From NCBI GenBank assembly GCA_026417535.1, contig JAOADB010000007.1, positions 1-33,941 on the forward strand: a stretch of 33,941 nucleotides of DNA, read 5' to 3'. Of this stretch, positions 27,962 through 33,941 are shown piece after piece (the stretch's first letter is position 1; every line of letters begins with the position of its first letter). The translations under genes were made by a program, and so were the position numbers. The DNA is from Caldilineales bacterium (GTDB lineage: Bacteria; Chloroflexota; Anaerolineae; J102). The notes under the pieces were generated by a model. The model made no database searches and was not told where the DNA came from. It saw only the letters and a list, made by a program, of their open reading frames with translations.

Positions 27962-29446
27962 TCAGCGGCGCAAATGGGCCACCACCCGACCCTCGGCATC
28001 GCGCACCGTCACCTCCAGCGGCATCTGGCCGGGCAGCGAGTGGGTGGCGCACGACATGCAGGGGTCGTAGTTGCGGAAGGCCATCTCGATCCGGTTCAGC
28101 AGACCGTCGGTGATGACCGTGCCGTTGCGGATGAGCGACTGCGCCGCCTTCTTGACGGACATGGCCATGGCCGCGTAGTTGTTCGTAGTGCCGACGATCA
28201 GGTTCACCTTGGTCAGGATCCCCCTGGCGTCGGTGCGGTAGTGGTGCGTCAGCGTCCCGCGCGGGGCCTCGACGCAGCCGATGCCCTCGTCCGGCGTCGT
28301 GTTCACCACCGGCCGCACGTCGGGATCGAGGACGTCGGGGTCCATGGCCAGCTCCAGCATCCGCTCGGCCGCAAACAGCAGCTCGATCAGCCGCGCCCAA
28401 TGGGTGGCCAGCCGGTAGTGCACGGGCTGATAGCGGCCGTTGGGCAGGCGCTTGCTGCCCAGGGTCTCGTAGAAGGCCTCGAAGGCCTCCTGCGCCCGCG
28501 GGGTGGCCATGCGGTCCGACACGTTGAGCCGGGCCAGGGGCGTGGCGCAATAGACGCCGCTGTCGGGCCCGTCCACAAAGCCCTTCCAGCCCACCTGCTT
28601 GAGGTAGGGGAACTTGAGGTAGGTCCACGGCTCTACCCGCTCGGCCACGTGTTGGGCGTAGTCGCGGGGATGATACTTGACCAGCTCGCGGCCATCCGGG
28701 TCCACGACGCGGATCATCCCGTCGTAGAAGTTCACGCAGTTGTTGGCGTCCACCATGCCCATCGAGTAGGTGCGATGGGTGTAGGCGTCGGAGAGGATCA
28801 TCTCCACGTAGGCCGGGTTGCTCAGCACCACGTCCTTGAAGAGCTGCAGGCTGAAGAGGGCGAAGTCCACGTTTTGGCGGGCGATGGCCTCGATCTCGGC
28901 TCGCTCGGCGTCGGTGAGGGCACGGCTCCAGCCGCCCGGCAGCCCGGCCACGGGGTGCACCTTGCGGCCGCCCATGAGCTGGATGACGTGGTGGTTGCGC
29001 GCACGCATGGCAATGACCTGGCGGCCGATCTCTACGCCCACCTTGTGGATGACGCCCAGGATGTTGCGCTCGGCCTTGGGCGCGTCCGGCCCCACCACGA
29101 AATCGGGGCCGCCCAGGGCGTAGAAGTGGGTGGTGTGGTCGGCGCAGTAGAAGGCCATGTAGAACAGCTCGCGCAGCTTTTTCACGGCCGGCGACGGCTC
29201 CACGTGGTAGAGCATATCCAGCGCCTTGGTGGCGGCCATGTGGTGCGCCTCCGGGCACACGCCGCAGATGCGGTTGGTGATGTTGGGCATCTCCTCGGCC
29301 GGCCGTCCTACGCAGAACTGCTCGAACCCGCGCAGCTCCGGGATCTGGAAGTAGGCATTGGCCACGTTGCCCTGTTCGTCCAGGAAAATCTCGATTTTAC
29401 CGTGGCCCTCGAGACGGGTGATGGGGTCTATGCTGATCCGTTTCAT
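27962..29446 (-). CDS. mvhA: [NiFe]-hydrogenase large subunit, Mvh type (group 3c)
   Basis: 494 residues. The NiFe site is complete: RICGVCPEAHH (Cys61, Cys64) and DPCMSCATH (Cys463, Cys466, His469), followed by a 25-residue tail to be removed by the protease encoded next. The N-terminus RISIDPITRLEGHGKI is universal for these subunits. It catalyses reversible H2 splitting in the cytoplasm. Assignment to the Mvh/F420-non-reducing group rests on its operon with mvhG, mvhD and hdrA and on the motif style, not on phylogeny. A GGAGCGCTCC palindrome overlaps its ribosome site. A tandem heptamer repeat lies in the 75-bp spacer from mvhG. Confidence 0.95.
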   Translation of the reverse strand: MKRISIDPITRLEGHGKIEIFLDEQGNVANAYFQIPELRGFEQFCVGRPAEEMPNITNRICGVCPEAHHMAATKALDMLYHVEPSPAVKKLRELFYMAFYCADHTTHFYALGGPDFVVGPDAPKAERNILGVIHKVGVEIGRQVIAMRARNHHVIQLMGGRKVHPVAGLPGGWSRALTDAERAEIEAIARQNVDFALFSLQLFKDVVLSNPAYVEMILSDAYTHRTYSMGMVDANNCVNFYDGMIRVVDPDGRELVKYHPRDYAQHVAERVEPWTYLKFPYLKQVGWKGFVDGPDSGVYCATPLARLNVSDRMATPRAQEAFEAFYETLGSKRLPNGRYQPVHYRLATHWARLIELLFAAERMLELAMDPDVLDPDVRPVVNTTPDEGIGCVEAPRGTLTHHYRTDARGILTKVNLIVGTTNNYAAMAMSVKKAAQSLIRNGTVITDGLLNRIEMAFRNYDPCMSCATHSLPGQMPLEVTVRDAEGRVVAHLRR

Positions 29447-29482
29447 GGGAGCGCTCCGTTACCGGTGATCGGTGACCGCCTA

Positions 29483-29517
29483 CCAGTAACCAGTAACCAG
29501 TAACCAGTTACCAGTAA
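29483..29517. repeat. Five CCAGTAA heptamers between mvhG and mvhA
   Basis: CCAGTAA repeated three times, then CCAGTTA and CCAGTAA, head to tail. The neighbouring GGTGATCGGTGACCG and CTAACTACTGG continue the theme. The spacer would be transcribed within the hydrogenase operon. Confidence 0.85.
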
Positions 29518-29521
29518 CTAA

Positions 29522-30544
29522 CTACTGGTTATCGGCCACCCTGGCTCGATGCAGCAGCGAGTGCGCCATGCTGAAGTAGTAGAACAGCCCGGCCGGGTCC
29601 GGAATGGTGCTGACGGCGTCTTGGACCCGTCGCGCCAGCTCCTCCTCGTTGTCGCCCGGCTTGCCGGTCACGTCAATCACCGAGGCCAGGGCGGTGAGGA
29701 TCCGAGCGCCCTGGTCTACCACGCCGGGCAGAGGGCCATAGCAGCCGCGGCAGCCCATGCCCACCCGCGGGCACAACGCGCCGCATCCGCACACCGTGGC
29801 CGGCCCTAGGCACACCAGCCCCTGCTCCAGCAGGCACAGGCCCGGCTTGGGCACGATTTCATACGGCCGGTAGAAGCGGGGGATGGTCTTCTCGTGCCGC
29901 GCCAGCGGGCACTCCTCGCATACGGCCACCTGGCCGGCGCCCAGGATCGTCCCCTTGGGCGGCAGAGGCGCGCCCTCCGTCAGCGCCGCCACCACGGTCT
30001 GCAACACCGCCCAGATCTGGTGCGACTCCGGCGGGCAGCCGGGCACGTAGTAGTCCACGTCCACCACCTGGTCCAGGGTTTTGACCGTGTGGTAAAAGGC
30101 CGGCAGCGTCAGCTCCCCTTCGGGTGCAGGCGTGGTCGTCTGCGGCAACACGCCGCTGGGGTTGTCCAGCGAAGGGTTGTCGAGATAGACCGTGCGTAGG
30201 ACGGCCTGCCGCGAGGTCAGGTTGGCCAGGGCCGGGATGCACCCCTCGTAAGCGCACGAGCCGAAGGCCACCAGGATTTTCGACTTGCGCCGCAGCAGGT
30301 GGGCCATGTGCTCGTTCTCCGACGAGCGGATGGCGCCGTTGAACAGACAGAGGTCAATGTAGCCGTCGGGATAGCCCTCGACGTCGCTCACCTTGAAGTC
30401 GGCGATACAAGGGAAGAAAGCCAGGTCGAAGACCTGGTCCACGGTCAGGATGTGCTCGCCGATGTTGAGGGTGGCGATCTCACAACCGCCGCATGAGGCG
30501 GCCCAGTACATGGCCAGCTTGGGTTTGGCGCCGTTGGTGCTCAT
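29522..30544 (-). CDS. mvhG: [NiFe]-hydrogenase small subunit, Mvh type
   Basis: 340 residues. The start overlaps the mvhD stop (ATGA, 30541-30544). Proximal cluster ligands are in WAASCGGCE (Cys18, Cys21), with the next in GSCAYEG and PGCPPES. The C-terminal part has CEECPLARHEK, then CGCGALCPRVGMGCRGCYG for the medial and distal clusters. There is no Tat signal, so the enzyme is cytoplasmic as expected for MvhAGD. It passes electrons from the NiFe site toward MvhD. Confidence 0.95.
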   Translation of the reverse strand: MSTNGAKPKLAMYWAASCGGCEIATLNIGEHILTVDQVFDLAFFPCIADFKVSDVEGYPDGYIDLCLFNGAIRSSENEHMAHLLRRKSKILVAFGSCAYEGCIPALANLTSRQAVLRTVYLDNPSLDNPSGVLPQTTTPAPEGELTLPAFYHTVKTLDQVVDVDYYVPGCPPESHQIWAVLQTVVAALTEGAPLPPKGTILGAGQVAVCEECPLARHEKTIPRFYRPYEIVPKPGLCLLEQGLVCLGPATVCGCGALCPRVGMGCRGCYGPLPGVVDQGARILTALASVIDVTGKPGDNEEELARRVQDAVSTIPDPAGLFYYFSMAHSLLHRARVADNQ

Positions 30545-31059
30545 GGCTTCGCCTCCTCAGGAACGACGGGAGCGGTCTCGGCGGCGGCCGCCGGGCCGTG
30601 GCCGTTGCGTGAGGCCGCGGGCTCGGCGCCGTCCGCAGCGATGGCCGGCCAGTTCAGCGGTCCCAGGCGGCGGACATCTTCCACCATGCGGGTCACCTCC
30701 TCGGCAAAGCGGGCGCCTTCGGCCGCGCTGGCCCACACCAGCCGCACCCGCTCCGGTTCGATGCCCATCTGCGTCAGCATGGCCCGCAGCAGGTAGTAGC
30801 GCCGCATGGCCTTGTAGTTCTGCTCCAGATAGTGGCACTCGCCCGGATGGCAGCCCGTGATCAGCACGCCGTCGGCGCCGTTGGCCAGCGCCTTGAGCAC
30901 GAAGGTCGGGTCCAGCCGGCCAGAGCACATCAGCCGGATCAGCCGCACGTTGGGCGGATATTTCATCCGCGAGGTGCCGGCCAGGTCGGCCGCGCGGTAG
31001 CTGCACCAGTTGCAGGTAAAGCCGATGATCAACGGCTCAAAGCGTTCGCTCTCGCTCAT
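30541..31059 (-). CDS. mvhD: MvhD-type iron-sulfur protein linking hydrogenase to HdrA
   Basis: 172 residues; the ATG at 31059 has AAAGGAGGT about 7 nt upstream, overlapping the hdrA stop. The conserved cysteines are Cys16/Cys19 (FTCNWCSYRAADLAG), Cys45 (LMCSGRLDP), and Cys70/Cys75 (GCHPGECHY), which hold the [2Fe-2S] cluster in MvhD. It connects the hydrogenase to HdrA. Residues beyond about 140 are a low-complexity Ala/Pro/Glu tail not typical of the core family. Order hdrA-mvhD-mvhG-mvhA supports a bifurcating complex. Confidence 0.95.
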   Translation of the reverse strand: MSESERFEPLIIGFTCNWCSYRAADLAGTSRMKYPPNVRLIRLMCSGRLDPTFVLKALANGADGVLITGCHPGECHYLEQNYKAMRRYYLLRAMLTQMGIEPERVRLVWASAAEGARFAEEVTRMVEDVRRLGPLNWPAIAADGAEPAASRNGHGPAAAAETAPVVPEEAKP

Positions 31060-31072
31060 CGTTGACCTCCTT

Positions 31073-33139
31073 TTAGGACAGCGCCGGCTCCAGCATCCGC
31101 ACGGCCGCACCCCTGGGCGCGCCGCTGAAATCGAGCATCAGCAAGCCCTCGATCTGGGCGAAGACCTGCTCGTTGCTGAACTGCGTGCCGGTGATGGCGC
31201 CCGCCGGACAAGCCGCCACGCAGGTGCCGCAGCCTTGACACAGGGCCGGGTTGATCTCGGTCACGCCCAGGTCCTCGCGGAAGCTGATGGCGTTGAAGGG
31301 GCAGAGGTTGTTGCAGATGCGGCAGCCGGAGCAGCGTTCGGCGATGACGCTGGCCCGCACCGGCTCCAGCGCCAGATGGCCCTGGTGGATGCGGCCGATG
31401 ACCCGGGCCGCCGCGGCCGCGCCCTGGGCTACCGTGGCGGGGATGTCCTTGGGCCCCTGCGCGCAGCCGGCAATGAAGATGCCTTCGGTCATGGTCGCCA
31501 CCGGGTCCAGCTTGGGATGCTTTTCGATGAACCAGCCGTTGGCGCTGCAGGCGATGCCGAACTTGTGGGCCACCTCCTGGGCGTCGCGCCGCGGCTCCAG
31601 CGCGGCCGAGAGGATCACCATGTCCACCGGGATGCGGCGCTGGCGGCCGATGAGGGTGTCCTCCACCTGGACGATGATCTTGCCCTCTTCGCCGGGATGG
31701 CGGGCTGCGTCGGTCACCTCGGCCACCCGTCCGCGCACGAAGTGCACCCCTTCGGCCAGGACCTTCTGATAGAACTCGTCGTAGTCCTTGAAGGGCGTGC
31801 GCATGTCAATGTAGAAGTTGTACACCTCGGCCCCGGTGCGCTCCTTGACCAGATGGGCGAACTTCAGGCTTTGCATGCAGCAGATGACCGAGCAGTAGCT
31901 GTTGTACTTGCTGTCGCGGCTGCCCACGCAGTGGATGATGCCCACGGTCTTGGGCTTGGTCACGCCGTCCCGCAGCACCACCTCGCCGCCCGTCGGCCCG
32001 GCCGCGTTGCACAGCCGCTCGAACTCCAGGCTGGTGTAGACGTTGGCCAGCCGGCCATAGCCGTACTGCGGGATGCGCCGGCAGTCGAACAGCTCGTAGC
32101 CTGTGGCCAGGATGATGTTGCCCACCTCCACCTGGATGATCTCGTCCTTCTGCTCGAAGTTGATGGACTTGGGCTGGGTGGGGCAGAAAATCTGGCAGGC
32201 CTTGCACTTGCCCCGCTGGAAGTAGGTGCAGTGCTCGGTGTCAATCACCGGGTACTTGGGCACCGCCTGCGGGAAGGAGCGGTAGACAGCCTTACGATAG
32301 CCCAGGCCGGCCTCGAAGACCTCGTCCACCACCCGCACCGGGCACTTCTCGATGCACAGCCCGCAGCCGGTGCAGGTCTCGGCGTTGACATAGCGGGCCT
32401 TCTTGCGGATGGTCACCAGGAAGCTGCCCACGTAGCCGTCCACCCGTTCCACCTCGCTGTAGGTAAGGAGGGTGATGTTGGGATGGCTGCCCACGGCCAC
32501 CATCTTGGGCGTCAGGATACAGGCGGCGCAGTCCAGGGTGGGGAAGGTCTTGTCGAACTGGGCCATGTGGCCGCCGATGGACGGCTCCCGCTCGACCAGG
32601 ATGACAGGATAGCCGCTGTCGGCGATCTCCAGCGCGGCCTGGATGCCGGCGATGCCGCCGCCCACCACCAGCGTCGTGGGGTTGATGGGCACGATCAGCG
32701 GCTCCAACGGCTCGTGCCAGGCCACTCGCTCGACCCCGCCGGCGATCAGGGCCTTGGCCTTGGCCGTGGCCAGGTCGCGGTCGGTGTGCACCCACGAGAC
32801 CTGCTCGCGGATGGAGACCATCTCGCACAGGTAGGGGTTGAGGCCGGCGCGCTGGCAGGCGGTGCGGAAGGTGGCCTCGTGCAGGTGGGGCGAACAGGCC
32901 GCCACCACCACCCGCGTCAGCCCCTGCTCCTTGATGTCGGCCTCGATCAGCTCCTGGCCCAGGTTCGAGCACATGAACTGGTAATCGCGGGCGATGACCA
33001 CCCCGTCCTCGGCCAGCTCGCGGCCCGCCCATTGGGCCACGTCCTTCACGTCAACCACACCGGCGATGTTGCTGCCGCAGTGACACACGTACACGCCGAT
33101 GCGCTCTTGCGATTTGGGAGATGAAGGCGCCGTGCTCAT
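31073..33139 (-). CDS. hdrA: HdrA, FAD-containing heterodisulfide reductase-type subunit
   Basis: 688 residues; the ATG at 33139 has CGGAGGAA 5 nt upstream. N-terminal region with VCHCGSNIAG (Cys19, Cys21) and ACSPHLHE; FAD site GGGIAG (160-165) and EREPSIGGHMAQFDKTFPTLDCAACILTPKM; inserted ferredoxin CTGCGLCIEKCP (256-267); further cysteines at 304, 312, 315, 319; thioredoxin-reductase-like part with ATGYE and GIIHCVGSRD; and a C-terminal ferredoxin pair CSGCRICNNLCP (603-614) and CQGCGTCVAACP (634-645). HdrA holds the flavin that bifurcates electrons. In methanogens it works with MvhAGD and HdrBC; here the organism appears bacterial, so the final acceptor is unknown. Confidence 0.96.
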   Translation of the reverse strand: MSTAPSSPKSQERIGVYVCHCGSNIAGVVDVKDVAQWAGRELAEDGVVIARDYQFMCSNLGQELIEADIKEQGLTRVVVAACSPHLHEATFRTACQRAGLNPYLCEMVSIREQVSWVHTDRDLATAKAKALIAGGVERVAWHEPLEPLIVPINPTTLVVGGGIAGIQAALEIADSGYPVILVEREPSIGGHMAQFDKTFPTLDCAACILTPKMVAVGSHPNITLLTYSEVERVDGYVGSFLVTIRKKARYVNAETCTGCGLCIEKCPVRVVDEVFEAGLGYRKAVYRSFPQAVPKYPVIDTEHCTYFQRGKCKACQIFCPTQPKSINFEQKDEIIQVEVGNIILATGYELFDCRRIPQYGYGRLANVYTSLEFERLCNAAGPTGGEVVLRDGVTKPKTVGIIHCVGSRDSKYNSYCSVICCMQSLKFAHLVKERTGAEVYNFYIDMRTPFKDYDEFYQKVLAEGVHFVRGRVAEVTDAARHPGEEGKIIVQVEDTLIGRQRRIPVDMVILSAALEPRRDAQEVAHKFGIACSANGWFIEKHPKLDPVATMTEGIFIAGCAQGPKDIPATVAQGAAAAARVIGRIHQGHLALEPVRASVIAERCSGCRICNNLCPFNAISFREDLGVTEINPALCQGCGTCVAACPAGAITGTQFSNEQVFAQIEGLLMLDFSGAPRGAAVRMLEPALS

Positions 33140-33157
33140 AGGGTTCCTCCGTGGGGG

Positions 33158-33922
33158 TTAGCGCTCTGCGGGCATGGCCGGCATGGGCAGCGCCTCTTTG
33201 GGTGGGCGCTCCTTTTTCTCCGGCGGCGGCGGCTCGGCGCCGATCTTAGCCAGCGCCGGCCCGGCGTCCACGAACTCTTTGCCGAAGCCCAGGATTTCCG
33301 GCGGCAGCCCAAAGGCCAGGCCCATCAGCTGGGTGAAGTAGAGCACGGGGATGCGGTAGTCGGTGCCGAAGCGCCGGTTGACCTGCTCCTGGTAGCCGTC
33401 CAGGTTGAGCTGGCACATGGGACACAGGGTCACGATCATGTCGGCCCCGTAGTCGGCGGCGTTCTTGAGCAGGCGGCGGATCAGCTCCAGGGCCGTCTCC
33501 TCGCTGATCTGGGTCATGTGGCCGCCGCAGCAGTGGGTCTTGACCGGGAAGTCCACCACCTTGGCGCCCAGCACCCGCAGAAGGCGGTCGAGGCTGGTGG
33601 GGTATTCGGGATTATCGAAGGGCTGCTGCAACGTGGGCCGCACGATCAGACAGCCGTAGTAGGGTGCCACGCGCAGGTTGTACAGAGGCTTGACCACCTT
33701 GGCGGCCACGGCCTCGTAGCCTACGTCCTCGACGATGATGTGAAGCAGGTGCCGCACCTGCACACTGCCCGGCTTATAGTGCAAGCCGCCCGCAGCCAAT
33801 GCTTCGTTCACCAGTCGGGCCAGCCGGGGATCCTCGGCCATGTACTTGTCGGTCTTGGCTAGGTTCAGGAAGCAGGCGCTGCACGGCGCCACCAGCCGGG
33901 GCTTGCCGTTGAGCTGCTGTTG
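33158..33922 (-). CDS. hdrB: HdrB-like CCG-domain subunit (5' end cut by contig edge)
   Basis: 254 residues remain; the N-terminus is lost at the adapter, and an apparent GTG start inside the adapter is artefact. Visible cysteines: Cys14/Cys17 (APCSACFLNL), the end of the first CCG motif, and a complete second motif Cys91...Cys131-Cys132 (THCCGGHM)...Cys167-x2-Cys170 (LCPMCQLNLD). In HdrB these hold noncubane [4Fe-4S] clusters that reduce the CoM-S-S-CoB disulfide; in bacteria the substrate may differ. The last about 30 residues are a Pro/Glu/Lys-rich tail. It lies 18 bp before hdrA. HdrC is not in the window and could be just upstream. Confidence 0.93.
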   Translation of the reverse strand, partial: QQQLNGKPRLVAPCSACFLNLAKTDKYMAEDPRLARLVNEALAAGGLHYKPGSVQVRHLLHIIVEDVGYEAVAAKVVKPLYNLRVAPYYGCLIVRPTLQQPFDNPEYPTSLDRLLRVLGAKVVDFPVKTHCCGGHMTQISEETALELIRRLLKNAADYGADMIVTLCPMCQLNLDGYQEQVNRRFGTDYRIPVLYFTQLMGLAFGLPPEILGFGKEFVDAGPALAKIGAEPPPPEKKERPPKEALPMPAMPAER

Positions 33923-33941
33923 CTGTCTCTTATACACATCT
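33923..33941 (-). other. Tn5 mosaic end / Nextera adapter remnant (right)
   Basis: CTGTCTCTTATACACATCT, the exact reverse complement of bases 1-19. Reading leftwards from it on the minus strand again gives MYKRQ joined to the hdrB fragment. Not genomic sequence. Confidence 0.98.

Noticed and set aside
26805-29258. 817-residue minus-strand frame running across the hydrogenase large subunit and protease region
   Set aside because: Only the last 166 residues are a real protein with its own ribosome site. The rest is an out-of-frame reading of mvhA, the protease gene and the inverted repeat.
29483-29517. CRISPR array
   Set aside because: The units are 7-bp direct tandem repeats without spacers. 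No cas gene is present.
31010-33124. 704-residue plus-strand open frame opposite hdrA (and a 664-residue one at 27509-29503 opposite mvhA)
   Set aside because: Long antisense frames are common in GC-rich DNA. They are His/Gly/Val-rich, match no family and oppose genes with complete motifs.
1-33941. Composite transposon bounded by Tn5 ends
   Set aside because: The mosaic ends point the wrong way for a transposon and no transposase gene lies between them.
1-33941. tRNA, rRNA or SRP RNA genes
   Set aside because: I looked through the non-coding gaps for T-loop (GGTTCGA) and SRP Alu/domain IV patterns and saw none that fold.

Overview
The window is one 33.9 kb GC-rich fragment. Exact 19-bp Tn5 mosaic ends (the Nextera adapter sequence) sit at both termini, in the orientation that flanks a tagmented insert. 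Those 19 bases at each end are therefore library sequence, and the two outermost genes are cut by the contig ends. Gene content suggests an anaerobic or facultative member of the Chloroflexota (Anaerolineae/Caldilineae-like). The clues are an Mvh/Hdr hydrogenase cluster in a bacterium, an ECF sigma factor paired with a DUF5667-like membrane protein with Pro/Thr-rich linkers, secreted PA14 and Ig-like proteins, an FMN-type isopentenyl-diphosphate isomerase beside a prenyl synthase, and many short inverted or tandem repeats between genes. This assignment rests on gene content and style; no database search was possible.

Layout. 20-6069 (minus strand): SCP2-domain protein, iron alcohol dehydrogenase, tungsten/molybdenum aldehyde:ferredoxin oxidoreductase and a patatin-like hydrolase run as one tight operon. 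They are followed by a separately promoted SDR-type epimerase and a truncated Cys/His protein. 6070-6740 is non-coding and holds a promoter and a long GC palindrome. 6741-7925 (plus) encodes a secreted double-PA14 protein. 8164-11472 (minus) holds prenyl diphosphate synthase, fni and an Rpn-like nuclease. 11597-16581 (plus) holds secD, secF and a secreted beta-propeller/Ig-like protein. 16712-17485 (minus) is a sirtuin. 17611-21855 (plus) holds a CDP-alcohol phosphatidyltransferase, an ECF sigma factor with its coupled membrane partner, and a seven-repeat propeller protein. 21946-25355 (plus) holds ffh-rpsP-khpA-rimM, then a LysM L,D-transpeptidase. 25352-26356 (minus) is a nucleotide-sugar epimerase. 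26357-26804 is non-coding and carries a second copy of the GC palindrome. 26805-33922 (minus) is the energy operon hdrB(partial)-hdrA-mvhD-mvhG-mvhA-maturation protease-CRP-like protein.

How the genes work together. The right-hand operon encodes an H2-oxidising/evolving Mvh hydrogenase wired through MvhD to a flavin-containing HdrA, the arrangement used for flavin-based electron bifurcation between H2, ferredoxin and a disulfide or other acceptor. The left-hand operon could use the same ferredoxin pool to interconvert acids, aldehydes and alcohols. The Crp-like protein ending the hydrogenase operon lacks the usual cAMP-binding residues and has the size of HoxI, so it may be a hydrogenase accessory subunit rather than a regulator.

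The other notable layer is non-coding. At least six kinds of short intergenic repeats or palindromes are scattered between genes, one of which appears to have been captured into the 3' end of a coding region. There are also clear sigma-70-type promoters, a candidate repressor operator, and a terminator-like hairpin in the secD leader.
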